NCBI GenBank assembly: GCA_035545895.1
Contig: DASZXJ010000082.1
Span: 1-18,311, forward strand
Reading direction: 5' to 3'
Length of the DNA stretch: 18,311 bases
DNA from: DASZXJ01 sp035545895
GTDB taxonomy: Bacteria > Planctomycetota > Phycisphaerae > Tepidisphaerales > Tepidisphaeraceae
Position 1 is the stretch's first letter, and each line of letters begins with the position of its first letter. Positions 9,275-15,259 of this stretch are shown here, piece after piece. Under the pieces are notes generated by a model. That model did no database searches. It was not told the DNA's origin and saw nothing but the letters and a program-made list of their open reading frames with translations. The position numbers were made by a program, and so were the translations under genes.

Positions 9275-9303
9275 AAGCACGTGTCACGTTCAAATTGCAC
9301 CAG
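9223..9303. repeat. Long palindromic repeat, copy 1 (near-perfect hairpin)
   Basis: Perfect 19-base arms at 9241-9259 and 9268-9286 flank an 8-base loop (GTGCTCAT). The pairing extends four more bases on each side with one G-T wobble. After a small bulge, outer arms CTGGTGCA (9223-9230) and TGCACCAG (9296-9303) pair again, giving an 81-base hairpin. No T-run follows on either strand, so it is not a standard intrinsic terminator. A shorter 7-base stem (9203-9209 with 9216-9222) sits just upstream. A partial copy of the same element lies at 11947-12010, which makes this a dispersed family of REP- or MITE-like type. No transposase is encoded nearby. Confidence 0.85.
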
Positions 9304-9460
9304 CACCGAAAACTTGTTCTTGAAAGCGGCATAGAGACGTATATTTGTTGGTATCGAGCACGTTACATCGACCCAACTCAATTCGCACCAGAAGCAGGAA
9401 ACGAAAAAGCGATTAAGCAATTACACCCTGGGCTTGATCGATTTCGTTTTAGGTCCCCGG
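9304..9460. other. Gene-free stretch between palindromic repeat and RTX-like gene
   Basis: The region downstream of the repeat and of the converging RTX-like gene contains one open frame (continuing across 9304-9460) without a recognisable domain. I see no RNA gene, promoter or terminator that I can defend. Together with 9131-9303 it forms a 330-base spacer between the convergent rho and RTX-like genes. Confidence 0.4.
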
Positions 9461-11191
9461 TTAAATCTCAACCAGATGATCTCCCGCCGCCAGATCTGTG
9501 ATGAGGTCCTGACTTGATGCGATCGTCCTTGCAAAGAACCAATCGGCGCCGGCATCTCCGGTCAGATTGTCAGAAGCATTATCATCAAAAGCCGCATTCA
9601 ATCCCTGGCTGCGCAGGTAAACCGAACTGATCGCCCGGGAAAAGTTCCCGACGAAAAATCCATCGCTGATTCGCGCGTTTCGTCCCCAGTTTGCAAGCAG
9701 GTTACTTAAAAGTCGCTGGTCGTTATCGAGGAGTGTCGTGCCGCCGTCAATCACATCCTCATCGGCGCCGCCTTGAAGGTCGTCCGCATTCGCGCCGCCA
9801 ATGAGAATATCGCGGCCTGCATCTCCCTGGAGCGAATCCGCGCCCGTGCCGCCGACGAGCAGGTCGTTTCCGCCTTCGCCCGTCGCCAGGTCGCTGCCGC
9901 CGTTGCCCAAAAAGAGATCGTTTCCTTCGCCGCCGGTAAATACATCGTTTTGTCGCGAGCCAAACACGGTGTCATTTCCGTCGCCTCCTTCAATCCTGGC
10001 CGAGACACGGATCGAGGGATCGACGATCAATTGGTCGTTTCCGCCAAGCAGATGGACCAGCAGGCTGGTTACATCGACCGCGGTCTGCTGCCACAGAAAC
10101 CCGTTGATGTTGGCCGTGACGATGCCGTTTTTCTGGGAGATTCTGATCACATCGTTAAACGGGGTGCCTGACAATTCGAATGCTCCTCCCGGCTTGAGCG
10201 CTTTGACGCGCTGGATCAAATACTCGGGAAGAGGCTGAGGCGTGAAACTCTCGTCGATATAGTCGAAATTGAAATCCTGCACTTCTTTTGGAGTCAGCGT
10301 GCGATCGACAAACCCGCTGGCATCGTCTTCAACAGCCGCTGCAATTCGCGCCTGCGAAACCAGCGGTGGTGCTTGTGTGTCGAGCTTGGAGTCGAACTGG
10401 GCAATGGTCGAACCGTCGCCGCCGAGGAACCGGTCGCCGGTGGAATCCTGCATGAAGAAGAAGTCGTCGTCTTCCTGTCCATACGCCAAATCGGCATTGA
10501 CTCCGCCGATGATGGTGTCAATCCCCGCACCGGCGAGGATCGAGTCATTTCCCCCGCCGCCGTCGAGCCAGTTGCTTTGCGCGTTGCCGACGAGGTTGTC
10601 AGCAGCGCCTCCGCCGACCGCCCCTTCGACATCCACGGCGTTGTCCTTGCCCAGATCATTGTATTGAGCCGGCGAGGAATTATTGCCGCTGTTGGAGCCG
10701 TCGTTGGCCACGCCGTTGGTCAGCGTGATGTTGAGTTTCACGGCCCGATAACTGTAATCGACGGTATCGAACCCCGCGCCGCCGTTCATCACATCCTGCC
10801 CGGCCCGCCCATCGAGGCGGTCGTTGTCGTTATCACCAAACAACTGGTCGTTGCCGTTTCCGCCGGTGAGCGTATCGCTTCCCGCCCCGCCATGCAGGGT
10901 GACTTGCAGCTTGGGCATGAGCGTTCCGTTGGCCCTGCCCATGCGGACAAAATCGTTTCCCGAGCCTGCATTGACGCTGATGCCCGTCAGTCCCGCCGCC
11001 GGCCGAGAATCCAGGATCACGCCCGCGCCATTACGCACCTGAATGACATTATTGACCAGCACGATTTCCAAAACATCATTACCGGCCGTGATATACGACA
11101 GATCAGGCGTATCGGTCAGGTTGAGAACGGTTCCACTGACCGGAATCGTCAGCAAACGACGCGTTTCGAGCTGTTCAAAGTGATGAAGCAA
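9461..11191 (-). CDS. Secreted RTX-like calcium-binding repeat protein with LEPR-XLL-type N terminus
   Basis: This 576-residue protein is predicted to be extracellular and to bind calcium through nonapeptide GGxGxDxL repeats that fold as parallel beta-rolls. The N terminus, HFEQLETRRLL (residues 4-14), is the short motif found at the start of many exported planctomycete proteins. Repeat blocks lie at about 101-145 (GGAGSDTLTGGNGNDQLFGD), 193-262 and 400-485 (for example GGEGNDLFLGNGGSD), with a single late unit at 540-552. Between them are beta-rich spacers without a recognised enzyme domain. The start is TTG at 11191: in-frame stops TAG and TGA lie just upstream, a GAGAG sits 10 bases ahead, and any later start would delete the motif. 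The gene is divergent from the YhcH-family gene and convergent with rho. A structural or adhesion role is plausible, but the ligand is unknown. Confidence 0.85.
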   Translation of the reverse strand: MLHHFEQLETRRLLTIPVSGTVLNLTDTPDLSYITAGNDVLEIVLVNNVIQVRNGAGVILDSRPAAGLTGISVNAGSGNDFVRMGRANGTLMPKLQVTLHGGAGSDTLTGGNGNDQLFGDNDNDRLDGRAGQDVMNGGAGFDTVDYSYRAVKLNITLTNGVANDGSNSGNNSSPAQYNDLGKDNAVDVEGAVGGGAADNLVGNAQSNWLDGGGGNDSILAGAGIDTIIGGVNADLAYGQEDDDFFFMQDSTGDRFLGGDGSTIAQFDSKLDTQAPPLVSQARIAAAVEDDASGFVDRTLTPKEVQDFNFDYIDESFTPQPLPEYLIQRVKALKPGGAFELSGTPFNDVIRISQKNGIVTANINGFLWQQTAVDVTSLLVHLLGGNDQLIVDPSIRVSARIEGGDGNDTVFGSRQNDVFTGGEGNDLFLGNGGSDLATGEGGNDLLVGGTGADSLQGDAGRDILIGGANADDLQGGADEDVIDGGTTLLDNDQRLLSNLLANWGRNARISDGFFVGNFSRAISSVYLRSQGLNAAFDDNASDNLTGDAGADWFFARTIASSQDLITDLAAGDHLVEI

Positions 11192-11346
11192 GGCGGATTT
11201 CTCTCACTACGTTGACCAGAGAACTCATCAAATTTTGACCGTGAATCGCGCTTGGAAATATAAACCCGGAAATTCGCAAAAGCGAGCCAATCCGACTCTG
11301 ATGCTGCATTTCTCCGTTTGCATTTCCAACATCCCTGCGATAATTG
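11192..11346. promoter_or_regulatory. Divergent intergenic region (RTX-like gene and YhcH-family gene)
   Basis: These 155 bases must hold the promoters of two divergent genes. A GAGAG-type ribosome binding site for the TTG start of the RTX-like gene lies at about 11202-11206 on the minus strand. No convincing Shine-Dalgarno sequence precedes the YhcH-family gene, and I cannot assign -35/-10 boxes with confidence. Confidence 0.35.
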
Positions 11347-11808
11347 ATGATGGATATGATTGCCGACTCTCTCGAAAACGCGGCTTGTTACTTCAATATC
11401 AATCCGCGGATCACGAGCGCTTTGAAATTTCTGCAAAATCCTTCGTCCATGACGCTTTCGCTCGGCAGGCATGCCGTTGAAGGAGACGCCGTTTTCGCGC
11501 TCGTGCAGGAATACCAGACCAAACGGCCCGATGAGACATTCTGGGAAACACACCGCAAATACATCGATGTGCAATACATTCAGTCGGGCGCCGAAGCCAT
11601 GGGTTGGTCGCCCATTCAACAGATGCGAATGAAGCAGAATTACGATCCCGCCAAAGACATCGTCGTGTGGGACGGCGAGGGGCAGATTCTCTGGATGCCC
11701 GCAGGTAATTTCGTCATCTTCATGCCTCACGATGCCCACATGGGCGGCCTGGTCATCGGGCAACCTCAATTGGTCCGCAAAATCGTCATGAAGGTGGCGG
11801 TGGATTGA
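11347..11808 (+). CDS. YhcH/YjgK/YiaL family (DUF386) cupin-fold protein
   Basis: This 153-residue protein belongs to the family of YhcH/NanQ (sialic-acid anomerase) and EbgC, cupin-fold proteins usually found with sugar-utilisation genes and thought to act on sugar anomers or bind sugar ligands. Visible family features are the N-terminal MIADSLENAACY (4-15), ETHRKYIDVQYIQSGAE (67-83, with H69, D74 and E83 as likely metal or ligand residues), MPAGNFVIFMPHDAHMGG (117-134, with H128 and H131) and the C-terminal VRKIVMKVAVD. The length is normal. The start is ambiguous: ATG at 11347, 11350 and 11356 are all in frame, and the family usually begins at the M of MIADSLENA (11356). It lies about 550 bases upstream of the glycoside hydrolase operon, separated by a tRNA gene, so a functional link is possible but not shown. 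Confidence 0.88.
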   Translation: MMDMIADSLENAACYFNINPRITSALKFLQNPSSMTLSLGRHAVEGDAVFALVQEYQTKRPDETFWETHRKYIDVQYIQSGAEAMGWSPIQQMRMKQNYDPAKDIVVWDGEGQILWMPAGNFVIFMPHDAHMGGLVIGQPQLVRKIVMKVAVD

Positions 11809-11848
11809 TTTGATTTCGGATTTTGGATTGCGGATTGCGAGGATTGGG
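11803..11848. repeat. Low-complexity GATTT/GGATTGCG degenerate repeat
   Basis: Short imperfect units (GATTT, GGATTT, GGATTGC) follow one another across the end of the YhcH-family gene and just before the tRNA. The reverse strand reads as an IRNPKSEI-like peptide, a common artefact of such intergenic repeats. No function is visible. Confidence 0.55.
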
Positions 11849-11870
11849 TACAATAGACTGCAGAATTTCC

Positions 11871-11944
11871 GGGCCGTTAGCTCAGTTGGCTAGAGCGCCG
11901 CCCTTACAAGGCGGATGTCAGGGGTTCGAGTCCCTTACGGCCCA
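11871..11944 (+). tRNA. tRNA-Val (anticodon UAC)
   Basis: A full 74-base cloverleaf can be drawn by eye. The 7-bp acceptor stem pairs GGGCCGT with ACGGCCC, followed by discriminator A. The D arm is GCTC/GAGC, and the anticodon stem CCGCC/GGCGG encloses the loop CTTACAA, giving anticodon TAC for valine. The variable loop has 5 bases (ATGTC), and the T arm carries TTCGAGT. The 3' CCA is not encoded. It lies 62 bases after the YhcH-family gene and is followed almost directly by a palindromic repeat copy. Confidence 0.96.
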
Positions 11945-11946
11945 GT

Positions 11947-12010
11947 GAAAACCAGGTACTGTGCAATTTGAACGTGGCATGGGCTTTCAGCCCATGAGCA
12001 CGGGCCGAAA
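11947..12010. repeat. Palindromic repeat, copy 2 (partial), abutting tRNA-Val
   Basis: Read on the plus strand, this matches the reverse complement of the repeat at 9223-9303. There are two exact shared blocks: 15 bases (11962-11976 = complement of 9285-9299) and 23 bases (11983-12005 = complement of 9256-9278). The far arm is lost after about 12010, where unrelated sequence begins. The core CATGGGCT-TTC-AGCCCATG (11978-11996) forms its own 8-bp hairpin, so a structured transcript end just after the tRNA is possible. Confidence 0.8.
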
Positions 12011-12304
12011 CTAAATCGCGGCAATCGTTTGAATTGCGATGGCCTGAGAATACGCCTGTAGTCATGTCTCTGGTTGCTGATTCCTTGGTACACCCTCGCC
12101 GGGCCGCCCCTGTGTCGCATACGTGAACCTCTGTCAAGCGGCAGTCAAAATCCCCGGCAAGATTGGCACTGAGCTAATCGAGGGAATAATAGTGGTGTGT
12201 TTGTGTTTAGCGTCTTTCAGCGAGGATATCTTGCATTCAACAGGATGCGATCCTTGGACAGACCCCCGTGCAACAGATTATTCTAGGGCTTGTAACACTT
12301 TAAG
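12011..12304. other. Gene-free leader region upstream of the glycoside hydrolase operon
   Basis: No credible gene is seen. A 73-codon frame at 12123-12344 has no recognisable features and overlaps the operon leader. A promoter for the operon should lie here. TTGGAC at 12254-12259 with an AT-rich ATTATT at 12277-12282 (17-base spacing) is the best candidate I can see, but the match is weak. Confidence 0.35.
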
Positions 12305-12327
12305 GGTCCGCGCGCTTCGCGTGGACC
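12305..12327 (+). promoter_or_regulatory. Leader hairpin upstream of GH106 gene
   Basis: A 10-bp stem (12305-12314 with 12318-12327, one G-T wobble) closes a 3-base loop, 15 bases before the Shine-Dalgarno GAGGAG. No T-run follows. It could stabilise the mRNA leader or be a protein or attenuation site; its function is unproven. Confidence 0.5.
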
Positions 12328-12342
12328 ATCTGGGAACAGGCT

Positions 12343-12348
12343 GAGGAG
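12343..12348 (+). promoter_or_regulatory. Ribosome binding site deciding the GTG start of the GH106 gene
   Basis: GAGGAG lies 7 bases before the GTG at 12356. This strong site, together with the signal peptide that starts there, fixes the non-ATG start. Confidence 0.8.
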
Positions 12349-12355
12349 ACATCTC

Positions 12356-15208
12356 GTGACAACTCGCAGAATTACCCTGGCTATGGCCGCGCTGGCTGGA
12401 TTACTTGTTGTTTCACCGTTGCTGGCTCAGGTGAATCAGCTTCAATCATCATTCGAGCAGCCGCCGGATGATGCGCGGCTGATGGTTCGCTGGTGGTGGT
12501 TCGGACCTTCCGTCACCAAGCCGGAACTTGAGCGCGAGATGAAGGCCATGAAAGAAGCCGGCATTGGCGGGTTTGAAGTTCAGCCGACCTATCCGCTGGC
12601 GCTGGACAACGAACGTCCAGGCCTGAAGAACCTGAAGTTCATGTCTCCCGAATTTCTGGACATGCTCAAGTTCACCGCCGCCAAAGCCAAGGAGCTTGGT
12701 TTGAGGATGGATTTGACCCTGGGCAGCGGCTGGCCGTATGGCGGGCCGATGTTCAACGACAAGGAATCGACCGGCGCGCTTCAGACGCAAGTGATTCCAG
12801 TGCCCGAAGGTCAAAAGAGCGTCGCCGTCCCACAAATGCCCGAGAATCGTGTTCTCATGGCGGCATTTGTAGGAAAGGCCAACTCAGGACTGGGTGGACG
12901 ATCGGGCGGCGGTCGTGGCGCACGCGGTGGCGGCGCTCCCGAGGCCGATGCGTCGGGTCTCAAGCAGGCAACCATCAGCAACGGCCAGATCGAACTGCCC
13001 GCCGATGCGCCAAGTCCTGCTGAAGTTGTCCTCTTCATTGCGGGTCAAACCGCTGGCCAAAATGCACAACCGGGCCGAGCCGGCATGCAGGTCAAGCGCC
13101 CCGCATACGGCGCTGAAGGGCCGGTCATTGACCATCTGAGCGCCTCCGTCGTCGATAAATTCATCAAGGAAATCGGCGAGCCGGAAATCGAAGCATGTGC
13201 CCCGAATTATCCGCACGCGATCTTCTGTGACAGCCTGGAAGTCAACGGCGAAAACTGGACGCCGAACATGCTCGAGGAGTTCCAGAAACGCCGCGGCTAC
13301 GACCTGACTCCCCTGCTCCCGGCGCTGATTGGGAATGCGGGCCCCAAGACCAGCGAAATCCGTCGCGACTGGATGATGACCTGCACGGAATTGTTCAACG
13401 AATATTTCAATACCAAGTTCACTGCGCTGGCTCACAAGTACAACAGCAAGTTCCGCATCCAGGGATATGGCTCACCGCCTGCGGCGCTGTACAGCTATTC
13501 GTTTGTCGATCTGCCCGAAGGCGAGGGACATACGTGGCAGGGTTTCTCGACGTCGCGATGGGCGGCATCGGCCAGTCATCTGCTGGGCGTGCCGGTCACA
13601 TCGTCTGAGACATTCACGTGGCTCCATTCACCGGCATTCCGGGCAACGCCGCTCGATTTCAAAGCCGAAGCCGATCGACATGTGCTTGAGGGCGTCAATC
13701 AAATGATCGTGCATGGCTGGCCTTACACGTCCGAAGGCGCTGCATACCCCGGCTGGAGCTTTTACGCCGCCACCGCGTTTGGCCCCGCCAATCCTTGGTG
13801 GATTGTCGTGCCTGATCTGACCAAATACATTCAGCGCAACAGCCACATGATGCGCCAGGGAACACCCGCGAACGATGTGCTGGTCTACCTGTCCAACAGC
13901 GATGCCTGGGCAACCAAAGGCATGTCGAGCATCAATGTAACGATCGGTAATCGAGCAGGCGGCGTAGCTGCGGCTGCCCTGGCGGCGGGTTACAACGTTG
14001 ATTTCTGTGACGATCAATTACTCGAAATGAAAGGCAAGGTCGAAGGCAACGCCATCGCCTTCGGCAAGACGAAATACCGAGTGGTCGCGTTGTCGGGTCC
14101 GACGCGCGTCACACCGGCAACGATGAAAACGCTCGAAGCGTTCGCCAAGGCGGGCGGCATCGTCGTCGATTTCGGCAATCCACCCGACATCGCGCCGGGA
14201 TACAAAACATCTGATGAAGATACGAAGACCGTTCGCGACATCGCGCAGCGGCTGTTCAAGGACGCCGGCGCACCCGGCATTCTGCTGCCCGATGATAATT
14301 CGTTTAACGCCAGGTTCGCTGAGGAGGTCGGCAAGCGGCTGGCACCCGATGTGGCGATCTCGCCGGCCAACACGGAAATCGGATCGGTGCATCGGCATAC
14401 CGATGATGCCGAAATCTATTTCGTCGCCAATACGTCCAATCAGCTGGCGACCGTTAAGGCAACTTTCCGCACCGGCGGAATGCAGGCCGAGCAGTGGGAT
14501 GCGCTCAGCGGGAAAGTCACTCCGGCCGCGGTTGCGGAAAAATCCGCTGACAAAACGACAGTGAATCTCACGCTGCATCCGTATGGTTCGACCATTATCG
14601 TCTTCACGAAGCGCACCTTGCCGCCCGTGCAAATGGCGACGAGTTCATCGGCCCAGCCTCTGGATTTGAGCACCAACTGGACCGTGAAGTACGGCAAGGA
14701 CGCTCAGCCGGCTCCGCTGGCCAAGCTCGGTTCATGGTCGGACGAGGAAGCCAACAAGAATTTCTCCGGCGTGGCGACCTACGAGAAAAAGTTCGATGTG
14801 CCTGCGGACATGGTCAAGCCGGGCGTGACGCTGACGCTGAGCTTCGGCGAGGCGAAAGTTGAAGCCGCCGCCAGCGGACGGGGCGGACGATTCCATGCGG
14901 AGATCGATGCGCCCATTCGCGATGGCGCAGTCGTTTATCTCAACGGCCACCCGGTCGGCTCGGTCTGGGTTCCACCTTATTCCATCGATGTCTCCAAGGA
15001 GCTTAAGCCCGGCACGAATGACTTGCGCGTGGAGGTCGGCAACACCGCCATTAACTCCATGGCCAAGACCGGCTATCCCAACTACAACCTTGCCGGCGTG
15101 CGAGCACAATACACTAACCGTTTTGATCCACAAGATCTGAACGGCATCGCCCCGCTGCCGTCAGGTTTGCTCGGTCCCGTGAAACTGGTGGCAGGAGAGG
15201 CACAATAA
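12356..15208 (+). CDS. Exported GH106-type alpha-L-rhamnosidase
   Basis: This is a 950-residue secreted glycoside hydrolase, most like family GH106, which removes alpha-L-rhamnose from plant and algal polysaccharides or glycosides. A signal peptide (1-24, MTTRRITLAMAALAGLLVVS then PLLA) precedes the mature start near Q25. Family-typical stretches are SSFEQPPDDARLMVRWWWFG (31-50), EAGIGGFEVQPTYP (67-80), MDLTLGSGWPYGGP (118-131), FCDSLEVNGENW (290-301), SSETFTWLHSP (416-426) and HGWPYTSEGAAYPG (453-466). Acidic residues in CDSLE and SSETF are candidate catalytic groups, not verified here. A Rossmann-like segment (about 505-640) and a C-terminal galactose-binding-like sandwich (about 740-940, LNGHPVGSVWVPPY) follow. 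A glycine/arginine-rich insert occupies 176-199. The gene uses GTG with a strong ribosome binding site and leads an operon with the GH2 gene. Substrate is inferred from family only. Confidence 0.85.
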   Translation: MTTRRITLAMAALAGLLVVSPLLAQVNQLQSSFEQPPDDARLMVRWWWFGPSVTKPELEREMKAMKEAGIGGFEVQPTYPLALDNERPGLKNLKFMSPEFLDMLKFTAAKAKELGLRMDLTLGSGWPYGGPMFNDKESTGALQTQVIPVPEGQKSVAVPQMPENRVLMAAFVGKANSGLGGRSGGGRGARGGGAPEADASGLKQATISNGQIELPADAPSPAEVVLFIAGQTAGQNAQPGRAGMQVKRPAYGAEGPVIDHLSASVVDKFIKEIGEPEIEACAPNYPHAIFCDSLEVNGENWTPNMLEEFQKRRGYDLTPLLPALIGNAGPKTSEIRRDWMMTCTELFNEYFNTKFTALAHKYNSKFRIQGYGSPPAALYSYSFVDLPEGEGHTWQGFSTSRWAASASHLLGVPVTSSETFTWLHSPAFRATPLDFKAEADRHVLEGVNQMIVHGWPYTSEGAAYPGWSFYAATAFGPANPWWIVVPDLTKYIQRNSHMMRQGTPANDVLVYLSNSDAWATKGMSSINVTIGNRAGGVAAAALAAGYNVDFCDDQLLEMKGKVEGNAIAFGKTKYRVVALSGPTRVTPATMKTLEAFAKAGGIVVDFGNPPDIAPGYKTSDEDTKTVRDIAQRLFKDAGAPGILLPDDNSFNARFAEEVGKRLAPDVAISPANTEIGSVHRHTDDAEIYFVANTSNQLATVKATFRTGGMQAEQWDALSGKVTPAAVAEKSADKTTVNLTLHPYGSTIIVFTKRTLPPVQMATSSSAQPLDLSTNWTVKYGKDAQPAPLAKLGSWSDEEANKNFSGVATYEKKFDVPADMVKPGVTLTLSFGEAKVEAAASGRGGRFHAEIDAPIRDGAVVYLNGHPVGSVWVPPYSIDVSKELKPGTNDLRVEVGNTAINSMAKTGYPNYNLAGVRAQYTNRFDPQDLNGIAPLPSGLLGPVKLVAGEAQ

Positions 15209-15259
15209 TAAGATGGCGGGATGGAAGTGATCGCGGAAAAATTCTAAACGAGGATTCCC

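Noticed and set aside
9241..9286. Hairpin after rho as an intrinsic terminator
   Set aside because: The stem is strong but no T-run follows on either strand, and the same element recurs at 11947, so a dispersed repeat explains it better.
9247..9501. Plus-strand 84-codon ORF starting in the palindromic repeat
   Set aside because: The start and first 16 residues come from the repeat, the end overlaps the RTX-like gene, and no domain or ribosome binding site is visible.
10373..11215. Plus-strand 280-codon ORF over the RTX-like gene
   Set aside because: It mirrors the repeat structure of the RTX-like gene on the other strand; the minus-strand reading has the diagnostic calcium-binding repeats and N-terminal motif.
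11149..11853. Minus-strand 234-codon ORF across the YhcH-family gene
   Set aside because: It is antisense to a clear family member and overlaps the RTX-like gene start; its N terminus is translated from the low-complexity repeat.
11904..12137. Minus-strand 77-codon ORF ending GRKGLEPLTSAL
   Set aside because: Its C terminus is the antisense translation of the tRNA-Val gene and its middle (AHGLKAHATF) is the translation of the palindromic repeat; both are known kinds of spurious ORF.
12123..12344. Plus-strand 73-codon ORF before the GH106 gene
   Set aside because: No ribosome binding site or recognisable family, and it covers the operon leader hairpin and the Shine-Dalgarno region.
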